Positions 43,191 to 51,340 of a DNA stretch of 64,000 nucleotides are shown here, one piece after another. A program made the translations under genes and the position numbers. The notes beneath the pieces were generated by a model. The model was not told the DNA's origin. It saw nothing but the letters and a program-made list of their open reading frames with translations, and ran no database searches. The stretch is from positions 5,704,001 to 5,768,000 of the forward strand of contig OZ242366.1 in the NCBI GenBank assembly GCA_965208945.1, in the 5' to 3' direction. Source of the DNA: JAPPLB01 sp965208945 (lineage in GTDB: Bacteria; Acidobacteriota; Terriglobia; Bryobacterales; UBA6623). Every line of letters begins with the position of its first letter. The first letter of the stretch is position 1.

Positions 43191-43289
43191 ATATATTGAA
43201 CAGTACGTTGAGCACGGCAAGCAAGCGCAACGAAGTCCTGGCGGTCGTATCGCGTGCTTCGACTGTCGGGTGGTGAGAAATGCAGGTTA

Positions 43290-44348
43290 AGGTTTTCACG
43301 AAACATGAGGCCCGAGACACGGCTATTGCCTGGCGCGCGGCGCAAGCCAGCGCGAATTCCAAGGTTTTCACGAAACACGAATCACGGCTTTTTCCGTGGC
43401 CTGTTTGGTGCCTGTTGGTACTGAAGCCCTTCAGTCTTGTTTTTTCTGCCCCGGCCTGCTAAGCAACAGGACAGGGAGGCGGCGAAGCGCAGTCCGTGAG
43501 AGTCGCGAATCAGGGCTTCCCAGGCGTTCACTAGCCACAAGCCACTGATTTCAAGGCCTTTACGAAACACGAGACACGAAACACGGCTTTTTCGAGACAC
43601 GGCTTTGTCGAATCGTTGCCTCTTGGTACTGAAGCCCTTCAGTCTTTTTTTACTGCCCCGGGCCACCTAGCATGAGGACAGCGAGGAGGAAATCCAGCAG
43701 TTCGACTTCCCGCCGACGCGACGCTCGCCTCTGGCGACTGCCGCCTCTCACGCAGGCTAGGGTTTTCACGAGACACGAAACACGAGACACGAATCACGGC
43801 TTTTTTGTTTCCCTGTTCACGATTGTTCACCATTGTTCGGCATTGTTCAGCAAAAAATATTGTCCTGCGCCAGTGCCCTCGTGCCGCCCGGTCACTGCTT
43901 TCCTGCGCGTTGTGGCGCGGCATGGGCGGCTATGGCGCGGCATGGGCGGCATGGGGTGCCCCGAGCCACTGTTCGCGCACCATCCGCACCAGCAACATGA
44001 CCATTTGGGTTTTCACGCAACACGAGACCCGGCTATTGCCAGACGCGCGGCAAGTGCCAGCGCGAATTCCGAGGTTTTCACGAGACACGAATCACGAAAC
44101 ACGAATCACGGCCTTTATGCTTTTTTTCCCACGATTTCCCGGCATTTCCCGCTATTCTTCGGCCCCCCCTCCCCCCGGAAACGGTGTCCGAGCCCCGTCA
44201 GCCGTTCTCGGTGGGTTTCACGACAAGCGCCGTGAGCAGCAGCCCCCGCCTCCCTCCGGGATGCTGCCGCTGAGGCGAACGCGCAATGAATTCATGCTGA
44301 GAAAGGAGAACGTTCAATGTGCATTGAAAACCACGACGGGAGCGGCTC
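43290..44348. repeat. Non-coding cluster of degenerate type B repeat units
   Basis: About 1.06 kb between two IS-bearing repeats, without a believable gene. It is built of GGTTTTCACGAAACACGAATCACGG-like units (near 43290, 43364, 43559, 43760, 44012 and 44074), a duplicated block GTACTGAAGCCCTTCAGTCTT (about 43418 and 43628) and a duplicated CAGCGCGAATTCC block (about 43350 and 44059). There are also short iterations such as ATTGTTCACCATTGTTCGGC near 43824. It looks like decayed, internally duplicated repeat DNA. Confidence 0.75.
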
Positions 44349-44540
44349 TAGCCTGCATTTCTCACCACGCGGCGAGGCGAAGTGGGTGAGAGGGGCGTCA
44401 GGACGAGGCGCGAGCCGCTTGGCGCGCACAGGCGTACTTATGGGATGGTTCGCTCCCACTTCCGCTGCGTCGTCGAGTTCGGCCATGCTGGTAGCAACGG
44501 CCGTCCCCGGCCGCAGTTCACGAACCGAGAGGAAACCATC

Positions 44541-45614
44541 ATGGCAACGACCCAGCGATCATCCCGCAAGAGCGTATGGAAGGAGGTCGTCACGATCGGC
44601 CTCGATCTAGCAAAACACAACGTCGACTTGGTCGGCTTGGACGCAACCGGCCGGGTGCTCACCCGTCGCCGCTACTCGAAGGGCAAGCTGCTGGAGGTGA
44701 CCGCCCAGATGCAGCCCTGCCGTATCGGCATGGAAGCCTGCTGCGGCGCCCATCACCTGGGCCGCCAACTGCTGGCCCAGGGGCACGACGTGAAGCTGAT
44801 GCCGCCCAAATATGTGAAGCCCTTTGTGAAGCGCGACAAGAACGACTCGACGGACGCCGAGGCCTGCGCGGAAGCCTGTCTGCGGCCGAGCATGCGCTTC
44901 GTGGCGGTCAAGAGCGAGCAACAACTGTCGATGCAGTCGCTGCACCGCTATCGCTCGCGGCTGGTGGGCAACTCGACGCAGTTGATCAACCAGGCGCGCG
45001 CCTTTCTGCTGGAACGCGGCATCACCCTTCCACAGGGCAAGCGTTGGTTTGTGGTCCGTCTGCCGGAGATCCTCGAGGACGCCGATAACGGCCTGTCCGA
45101 CGAAATGCGGGCGCTGCTGGCGGGCATGTTTGCCGAATGGCAAGTGCTGGCAGAGAAGATTCAGCAAGTCAACACCTATCTGCTGAGGAAAGCGCAGGCG
45201 AGCGAGGCCTGCCGGCGGCTCAGAGAGATCCCCGGCATCGGCGTGCAGACAGCGACGGCCTTGGTGGCGACGATCGGCAACGCCGAGGCCTTCGAGAAGG
45301 GGCGCGACGTCGCTGCTTGGTTGGGTCTGGTGCCGAGAGAGTACTCCAGCGGAGGCAAGCAGCGCTTGGGAGGCATCAGCAAGCGCGGCAACCGCTACGT
45401 CCGGACGCTGCTGGTGCACTGTGCCCGCTCGAGCCTCGACGTGCTCGCGAAGCGCAGCGACCAACTCGGCCAGTGGCTGCGGCGGATGCTCCTGAACAAA
45501 GATCGGCGGGTCGTGATCGTGGCGCTGGCGGCACGGCTGGCGCGCATCGCATGGGCCTTGCTGAGCAGCGGCCAGCGCTTCTCTCAACAGCGGCAACCAG
45601 CCCCGGCGGGTTAA
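44541..45614 (+). CDS. IS110/IS1111-family transposase, copy 3
   Basis: Third identical 357-residue transposase, all catalytic residues intact. Identity of three copies in all reading frames implies very recent spread or active homogenisation. Confidence 0.95.
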   Translation: MATTQRSSRKSVWKEVVTIGLDLAKHNVDLVGLDATGRVLTRRRYSKGKLLEVTAQMQPCRIGMEACCGAHHLGRQLLAQGHDVKLMPPKYVKPFVKRDKNDSTDAEACAEACLRPSMRFVAVKSEQQLSMQSLHRYRSRLVGNSTQLINQARAFLLERGITLPQGKRWFVVRLPEILEDADNGLSDEMRALLAGMFAEWQVLAEKIQQVNTYLLRKAQASEACRRLREIPGIGVQTATALVATIGNAEAFEKGRDVAAWLGLVPREYSSGGKQRLGGISKRGNRYVRTLLVHCARSSLDVLAKRSDQLGQWLRRMLLNKDRRVVIVALAARLARIAWALLSSGQRFSQQRQPAPAG

Positions 45615-45627
45615 CCGCCCTGCGGTC

Positions 45628-45873
45628 CGCCGTAGCACTACCAGGAGCTCACAGTTTGTCTGCTTACTCCCGATTGATGGACAAAACGGTCGTACCGGCG
45701 TCACCGAATCCTGTTACTGTTCATGGCCCTCACAGGTCGGCGTACTTATGAGGAGCGGGACGTGCGGACCCCATCATGGCCCGGAACCAGCGCGGTTCCA
45801 CCTAGAGGTCGGATATATTGGCGCAGACCAACGTTCAGCAAGAAGGAATAGGTGGACATCCCGGGAGCGAACC
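45628..45873 (+). ncRNA. Predicted bridge RNA (seekRNA) region of IS copy 3
   Basis: Same sequence as in copy 1, with TACTGTTCA at 45715-45723 and GGCGTACTT at 45739-45747. The left flank of this insertion (GGCGTACTT) matches exactly. Confidence 0.7.
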
Positions 45874-45995
45874 ATATATTGAACAGTACGTTGAGCACGG
45901 CAAGCAAGCGCAACGAAGTCCTGGCGGTCGTATCGCGTGCTTCGATCGTTGGGTGGTGAGAAATGCAGGCTAGCAGCGGCGCAGGCGGCGGAAAC

Positions 45996-47291
45996 TCACA
46001 CCAGCCACGAGAGCTTCTGGCTGGCTGTCGGGAACTCTTTGACAGGAGCCCGCAAGGCTTCTCCCGCGATGGTGAGATACAGGTCGCCGTTCGTCCCCGT
46101 AGTGCGGGTGTGGAGGCCCGTTTTCACGCCGCCGGCGTGCCCGGCGACGATCATCGCCAACCCGTTGTTCTTGTGGGCGTTCGCCTCGGCATGCTCGTGC
46201 ACGAAGAGAAGCAAGGTGTTCTCGAGCAGGTTGCCGTCACCCTCGGGCGTCGCCTTGAGCCGGGCCACCAGGTAAGCGAACTCCTCGACATGCCAGCGGC
46301 AGATATCCCTCAGGATGCGCATGCCGCGCGGCGTCTCCACTTGGCCGTGCGTATACTCGTGATGCCGCTGTGCGGTGTAGCCGAGCCAGGGGAAGCGGGA
46401 AAGGCCCTGGCACTTGGTCAGCATGTACGAAGCGACACGCGTCTGGCCCGATGCCAGCGCGTGAACGAGCAGGTCGCTTTGCAGCTTGGCAATGCGGGGC
46501 CAGTCGCGCAGGTCGCCGCCTTCGGCCGGGCGCTCGACAACCCGCTGGTACTCGGGCGGCAGGCTGGCGATGGATCTTTCCAGGTCTCTGATGGAAGTCA
46601 GATACTCATCAAGACGAGACTTGTCGCCGGAGCCCAGACGGTCATGGAGCGCCCGCGCATCCTCCCGCACGGCGTCGAGAATACTCTTCTGGCGCTGGAT
46701 CCAGTGCTCTTCCTTCGAGCCGAAAACGCGGTCGAAGAGCCGATGGGGGATCATCTCGGGAGGCAGCGGCCGGTCGCGGTCGGCCCAACTCATGTTCCGC
46801 TGGATGCTTTCTCCGAAGGATTCCTGCGATACCCCGATCTGAAGCGATCGGAAACGAGTTTCGCTCCCGATCCGCTGGGCGATCACCTGGTCGATCGAGG
46901 GTCCGCCGGCGCCTCGTCCCGTGAAGACACGGCCCGAGAGCAGAGCGCTCATCGAAGGGTAGTGGCTGTTGCCGGGTCCGGGCAATCTCGCCGCGGGACT
47001 GTCCAGACCGGTGATGATGTGGATGTCCTTTCGAAAGGCTGCGAGCGGTTGCAGACAGGGAGTGAACGCGTAATCAGCTCCCGTCTCTTGCGGTATCCAG
47101 TATTTCTCCGGGATGCCGTTGCCGTTGAACCAGAAGACAAAGCGCGGCTCGATGGCCTGTCCCGCCAAACGTCCGGCGGCATAGGCGGTGCCGCTCGAGT
47201 TGAACATCGCTTCGAGCGCGGGAAGGCCGACTCGAACCGCAGCGCCTGCCAATCCGATGCCGCGCAAGAAAGAGCGCCTGGAAAGTGCCAT
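45996..47291 (-). CDS. DUF1552 domain protein, Tat-exported
   Basis: 431 residues. A Tat signal (SRRSFLRGIGLAGAAVRVGLPALEAM) precedes a DUF1552 domain: RFVFWFNGNGIPEKYWIPQ, DIHIITGLDSPAA, PSIDQVIAQRIG and a C-terminal TLLLFVHEHAEANAHKNNGLAMIVAG. The family is found beside DUF1592-type cytochrome proteins in Planctomycetes, Verrucomicrobia, myxobacteria and Acidobacteria; its function is not established. The ATG overlaps the upstream stop by one base (TGATG); a GTG at 47294 is an alternative. Confidence 0.88.
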   Translation of the reverse strand: MALSRRSFLRGIGLAGAAVRVGLPALEAMFNSSGTAYAAGRLAGQAIEPRFVFWFNGNGIPEKYWIPQETGADYAFTPCLQPLAAFRKDIHIITGLDSPAARLPGPGNSHYPSMSALLSGRVFTGRGAGGPSIDQVIAQRIGSETRFRSLQIGVSQESFGESIQRNMSWADRDRPLPPEMIPHRLFDRVFGSKEEHWIQRQKSILDAVREDARALHDRLGSGDKSRLDEYLTSIRDLERSIASLPPEYQRVVERPAEGGDLRDWPRIAKLQSDLLVHALASGQTRVASYMLTKCQGLSRFPWLGYTAQRHHEYTHGQVETPRGMRILRDICRWHVEEFAYLVARLKATPEGDGNLLENTLLLFVHEHAEANAHKNNGLAMIVAGHAGGVKTGLHTRTTGTNGDLYLTIAGEALRAPVKEFPTASQKLSWLV

Positions 47292-49273
47292 CACGATTGG
47301 AGCGTCCCCAGGAAAGATTCAGTCGTTACTATCGCCAGTATAAGCTCTCGAAACTGAAAACGCGAGTTCCGGAAGCGCTCGAAAGCGAACGCAATGGATG
47401 GCTGGTCCGCATCCGTCTCGGGCCTCCCCAGAGCGTAGCGGAAGAGCTGCTTGACGACACACTTCTGGCAGCCTGTATCGTTCGCAAGGTAGCGCCCGAG
47501 TTCGGCGGGAGAGGAGAACTCCGAGCCGGCAAGTCCATGGATGAACCCCGCAGGGTCTATCGGCAGGGCGTATTCCGTCGGCTTGGTTCTGACCTTGCGG
47601 CGCCGTTCGTCTTGTGTCGGGAAGATCGTCACTGTCTGATGCTCGCGGAAACGGCCGATTGCGTCATAACGTTCGAAACCGAATCCTACGTTGTCCACAA
47701 GGCCATGACAGGCTGCGCAGGCGGAATTCGACAAGTGGACCTGCAGGCGCTCTCGAGTCGTCATGGGGCCGTCGTCGCTCAGAGCAGGCAATGTGGTATC
47801 GGTGCCAGGCGGCGGAGGCGGCACCGTCTGGCAAAGAAAGTGCTCTCGCACGAAGAGTCCGCGCTCGGTGGGGGATGTGTCTGCGGGCTTGCTGGTGACG
47901 GTCAGAAAAGTCGCTTGTCCGAGGATGCCCGCTCTTCCTGAATCGACTGGGAAAGTGATGCGTTGGAACTCCTCTTTCGGGGCGCTGAAGCCGTAGAGCT
48001 TCGCCATCGTGGTATTCAGGAAACCGTAGTCCCCGCTGAAAAACTCCGTGAAGTCGCCGCTCTGCCAAACGAGATGATTGAAAAGCCGGCGTGTCTCTTC
48101 GAGCATCGAGTCGACCAGCTCCGCGCTGAATTCGGGATAGATGCGGCGGTCGCGGACTGCGGTTTCCACGCGGTCGAAACGGAGCCACTGGGCGAGAAAC
48201 TGACCGAATGCCCGCCGGGATCGAGGGTCGTCGAGCATGCGGGACGCCTGGGAGCGAATATCGTCTTTGGTGTCGAGATGTCCGTCTTCTGCCGCTTGCA
48301 GCAGAGCGTCGTCAGGCATCGTGTCCCACAGGAAGTATGAGAGCAAGGCGGCGGCTTGATAAGGACGGATCTCAGGCGGAGGCTCTGGCTCGGCATAGAA
48401 CAGAAAACTGGGCGACTGGAGCATGGCCTCGACGACCATGAGGGCTCCTTCGATGAACTGATTCCGGCTGTTGGCGCCGAGGCGGAAGAGTTCGCCATAG
48501 GTTTGTGCTTCCTCGTTCGTGAGCGGGCGGCGGAACGCTTTACGTCCGAACGAGCGGATCAAGGCGTCCCGGCAGGACTCGTCAGTCGATGAGGTCGGGC
48601 CACACGGAATGAGGCGTTGATGATCTCCGCCGCGAAAAGCGTTTCTGGCAAGCTTCTCGGCTGCTTGACGGTAACCCTCGGCCAGGAGCGGCGAGATGCC
48701 CTGGCCTTCGATCTGGTTCCGGTAGCCGTGGATATAGTCTTCCTGGGGAAACTGGTCCGCTGGATTTGTCTGGTCGCCCAGCAAATCGTGGACGGTGTTG
48801 TTGTATTGGCTATGAGTAAGCCGCCGGATCCTGCCATGCGGTTTTGTACTGGGTGTGGAGGGTCGGCCTTCGACATTCGGGAGTGCGGCCAGATAGCGGA
48901 CCCAGGTGAGTAATGTTCCTTCCTCGGGACTGCCGGGAGCAATCCGCTGACCGCCGGTATGTTCGATGCGCTGCGTTGGCTTGAGCACCAGCAGGGACCG
49001 GCCGGGCTGCTCGGGATCAACAAACGTGCGCAAGGACAGACCGAAAGCTTTGAGGCGGCTGTGGTCCGCGGCGGCATCGGGGAATTGCAGGCGGCTTCTA
49101 GACGCGACGCCGTTGTCGTTGTGGCACAGTCGACACTGGGCGTTAGTGAAAACCGGCAGAAGCTGGTTGACAAAAAAATCCGCGTCGTTGGCGACCCGCT
49201 GGGCAGAGCCTGGCTCCACGACGATCAGGAAGGCGAGGAGGGCGAAAGGCCTCGCGGAACAACTAGCCTGCAT
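47291..49273 (-). CDS. Large exported c-type-cytochrome-like protein (DUF1587/1592/1588/1585 set)
   Basis: 660 residues with a signal peptide (FALLAFLIVVEPGSAQ). An N-terminal haem-binding-like motif CRLCHNDNG is followed by RRLTHSQYNNTVHDLLGD (DUF1587), a middle region with FGRKAFRRPLTNEEAQTY (DUF1595) and SYFLWDTMPDDALLQAA (DUF1592), and a C-terminal CAACHGLVDNVGFGFERYDAIGRFR (DUF1588) plus CQKCVVKQLFRYALGR (DUF1585). Probably periplasmic, redox-linked and partner of the DUF1552 protein. The start codon and first three codons (Met-Gln-Ala) lie within repeat R16, so the insertion replaced the original 5' end or promoter. Confidence 0.87.
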   Translation of the reverse strand: MQASCSARPFALLAFLIVVEPGSAQRVANDADFFVNQLLPVFTNAQCRLCHNDNGVASRSRLQFPDAAADHSRLKAFGLSLRTFVDPEQPGRSLLVLKPTQRIEHTGGQRIAPGSPEEGTLLTWVRYLAALPNVEGRPSTPSTKPHGRIRRLTHSQYNNTVHDLLGDQTNPADQFPQEDYIHGYRNQIEGQGISPLLAEGYRQAAEKLARNAFRGGDHQRLIPCGPTSSTDESCRDALIRSFGRKAFRRPLTNEEAQTYGELFRLGANSRNQFIEGALMVVEAMLQSPSFLFYAEPEPPPEIRPYQAAALLSYFLWDTMPDDALLQAAEDGHLDTKDDIRSQASRMLDDPRSRRAFGQFLAQWLRFDRVETAVRDRRIYPEFSAELVDSMLEETRRLFNHLVWQSGDFTEFFSGDYGFLNTTMAKLYGFSAPKEEFQRITFPVDSGRAGILGQATFLTVTSKPADTSPTERGLFVREHFLCQTVPPPPPGTDTTLPALSDDGPMTTRERLQVHLSNSACAACHGLVDNVGFGFERYDAIGRFREHQTVTIFPTQDERRRKVRTKPTEYALPIDPAGFIHGLAGSEFSSPAELGRYLANDTGCQKCVVKQLFRYALGRPETDADQPSIAFAFERFRNSRFQFRELILAIVTTESFLGTLQS

Positions 49274-49446
49274 TTCTCACCACGCGGCGAGGCGAAGTGC
49301 GTGAGAGGGCCGTCAGGGCGAGGCGCGAGCCGCTTGGCGCGCGCAGGCGTACTTGAACCGTACGTTGAGCACGGCAAGCAAGCGCAACGAAGTCATGGCG
49401 GTCGTATCGTGTGCTTCGACCGTCGGGTGGTGAGAAATGCAGGCTA
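49264..49446 (+). repeat. MITE-like repeat, type A, copy R16 (183 bp)
   Basis: Perfect termini. The central palindrome is changed at one base (CGTACTTGAACCGTACG). Its left terminus, read outward on the minus strand, supplies GGTGAGAAATG to the DUF1592-type gene. Confidence 0.93.
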
Positions 49447-49583
49447 AAGGGGCTCATGCTTCAGGGAGGGCTAGTGTCTTTGCATCAGCGCCATTTCGTA
49501 GGTCATCGTACCACCCCGGAATTACGCCCACGACTCGACTGGCGATCGTAAGGCAGGTGCCCGGATCTTGTGACGAGAAGTGC

Positions 49584-49766
49584 TGGCCTGCATTTCTCAC
49601 CATGCGGCGAGGCGAAGTGTGTGAGAGGGCCGTCAGGTCGAGGCGCGAGCCGCTTGGCGCGCGCAGGTGTACTTGAACAGTACATCGAGCACGGCAAGCA
49701 AGCGCAACGAAGTCCTGGCGGTCATACCGCGTGCTTCGACCGCCAAGTGGTGAGACATGCAGGCTA
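49584..49766 (+). repeat. MITE-like repeat, type A, copy R17 (183 bp)
   Basis: Slightly diverged termini (TGGCCTGCATTTCTCACCAT and GTGGTGAGACATGCAGGCTA). Target region GTGTACTTGAACAGTACA. The gap 49274-49941 holds R16, R17 and about 300 bp in which I recognise nothing. Confidence 0.9.
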
Positions 49767-49941
49767 AACATCGTTTCCAACCATCCGATAGGGGGACACC
49801 GAATCTACAGTTGCAGGCAGAGTTCCGGACTTGAGTCCGGACCACGATCACGTCAGGCTAATCCGCCCACGAATTCGGGGACACTGGTAGAATACCCCCA
49901 GACCGGCTCCTCATTTCGCCGGACGAAAGAGGTCATCCATC

Positions 49942-51258
49942 ATGCCCATGAACATGAACCGTCGCACTTTCATCCATACGTCAGCGCTGGCTGGAGCCGG
50001 CTTGGCTGTTTCCGGAACACGTCAGGCAAAGGCTGGTCCGAATGAGCGTTTCCGGATTGCCTGTATGGGCATACGAGGCCGCGGCCGAGGACTGCTGTAC
50101 GGCTTCGCCGAGTTGCCTGAAGTAGAGGTTGCCACGATCTGTGACGTGGATACCCGACTCTTCGAAGAGCGCGCGAAACGGGTCGAGGACCTGCAGGGCA
50201 AGCGTCCGGCGATCGAGACCGATTTCCGTCGGTTGCTCGACGACCCGTCGATCGACGCCATCGTGATGGGCACGCCGACGCATTGGCACGCCATCCCGAC
50301 CATCCTTGCCTGCCAGTCCGGCAAACATGTCTATGTCGAGAAACCCGCTTCGCACAACATGCGTGAGGGCCAAGCCATGTTGCAGGCCGCACGGAAGTAC
50401 AACAAGGTCGTACAGGTCGGGATCCAATCACGCAGCGGCAGCGACTATGAGGAGGCCTGCGACTACATCCGAACCGGCGTCCTGGGCAAGGTGATGTACG
50501 CCAAGGGTTGGGAAAGCGCCCGTCAACGCAGCCTCGGCCATCCGCCCGACGAAGCCGTTCCGAAGGGCGTCGATTACGACATGTGGCTCGGACCGGCGCC
50601 GAAGCGGCCCTTCAACCCGGTGCGGTTCCATAGTAACTGGCGCTGGTTCTTCGACTACGGATGCGGCGACCTCGGCAACGACGGCGTCCATCGCATCGAC
50701 TACGCCCGCCGTGGACTCGAGGCCGGCTTTGAAGCGCAGGGCAAGAAGCTGCCCGATTGGCCAACAGCCGTCTCGGCCAATGGTGGCAAGTTCTTCTTCG
50801 ACGACGCGCAGCAGTGGCCCGACACGCTCATCGTGAACTGGGACTACCCCGGCGCAACTCTCATGTACGAAATGCGGCTATGGTCTCGTCCGCCGCTCGA
50901 AGGTTTCGCTGAAGGAGCGGCGATATACGGCGAAAACGGCTACGTCATCATCGGAAACGGCGGTTGGCGCGCGCACGGCGCCAAGGGCGAACTGGTGAAA
51001 GAAGGGTCAGGAATCAAATCGGAAGACGACGTCAAGCACAAGCGTGATTTTTTCAGGTGTATCCGCGAGGGTGGTACGCCCTCTTGCGATATACAAATCG
51101 GCCACGTGGCCTCGGGCATCGTCCACTTGGGCAACATCGCATGGCGGCTCGATCAAAAGCTTCACTTCGACCCGAAAACGGAGCAATTCGAGGAGGCCGA
51201 AGCCAACAAGTACCTCGGACGGACGTATCGGTCGCCTTGGGTGCTGCCCAAAGTCTGA
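49942..51258 (+). CDS. Gfo/Idh/MocA-family oxidoreductase, Tat-exported
   Basis: 438 residues. The Tat signal (MNRRTFIHTSALAGAGLAVSG) is followed by a Rossmann domain (FRIACMGIRGRGRGLLYGFAELPEVEVATICDVD) and the family motif HVYVEKPASHNMREG with the catalytic-region lysine. The substrate domain contains VKYMY-like GKVMYAKGWESARQR, MWLGPAPKRPFNPVRFH and WRWFFDYGCGDLGNDGVHRID. Such Tat-secreted members act on sugars or inositols with a tightly bound NAD(P). ATG 49942, or 49948. The amidohydrolase gene follows after 82 bp. Confidence 0.9.
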   Translation: MPMNMNRRTFIHTSALAGAGLAVSGTRQAKAGPNERFRIACMGIRGRGRGLLYGFAELPEVEVATICDVDTRLFEERAKRVEDLQGKRPAIETDFRRLLDDPSIDAIVMGTPTHWHAIPTILACQSGKHVYVEKPASHNMREGQAMLQAARKYNKVVQVGIQSRSGSDYEEACDYIRTGVLGKVMYAKGWESARQRSLGHPPDEAVPKGVDYDMWLGPAPKRPFNPVRFHSNWRWFFDYGCGDLGNDGVHRIDYARRGLEAGFEAQGKKLPDWPTAVSANGGKFFFDDAQQWPDTLIVNWDYPGATLMYEMRLWSRPPLEGFAEGAAIYGENGYVIIGNGGWRAHGAKGELVKEGSGIKSEDDVKHKRDFFRCIREGGTPSCDIQIGHVASGIVHLGNIAWRLDQKLHFDPKTEQFEEAEANKYLGRTYRSPWVLPKV

Positions 51259-51340
51259 AAATCAACCTTTCACGAGTATCCTTTCGGAAAGCGGCCGTGG
51301 TTTCTTCCGAGGCGTTGATCGACAAAACGAAGGAGCCGGG

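Larger units (their letters stand above)
41755..43195 (+). mobile_element. IS110/IS1111-family insertion sequence, copy 2 (1441 bp)
   Basis: Identical to copy 1 over its whole length as far as I can read, including the 13-bp subterminal repeats (41762-41774 and 43180-43192). It has the TT core at both junctions and the same orientation relative to the repeat. Confidence 0.93.
41666..43289 (+). repeat. MITE-like repeat, type A, copy R14, split by IS copy 2
   Basis: The halves are 41666-41756 and 43196-43289; without the IS it is 183 bp. Termini TAGCCTGCTTTTCTCACCAC and GTGGTGAGAAATGCAGGTTA. The insertion is at the same base as in R5 and R15. Confidence 0.93.
44438..45878 (+). mobile_element. 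IS110/IS1111-family insertion sequence, copy 3 (1441 bp)
   Basis: Apparently identical to copies 1 and 2; subterminal repeats at 44445-44457 and 45863-45875; TT core on both sides. Lies 1242 bp from copy 2 in direct orientation. Confidence 0.93.
44349..45972 (+). repeat. MITE-like repeat, type A, copy R15, split by IS copy 3
   Basis: The halves are 44349-44439 and 45879-45972; without the IS it is 183 bp. Both 20-bp termini are perfect. Confidence 0.93.

Noticed and set aside
41666..45972. Composite transposon bounded by IS copies 2 and 3
   Set aside because: Each IS lies in its own complete MITE at the same base, with matching repeat halves on both sides, so two independent insertions explain the structure. 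The DNA between them holds no cargo gene.
49437..49767. Short open frames within and between repeats R16 and R17
   Set aside because: Their sequence is the repeat itself read through its termini; they vary with each copy and lack conserved coding content.
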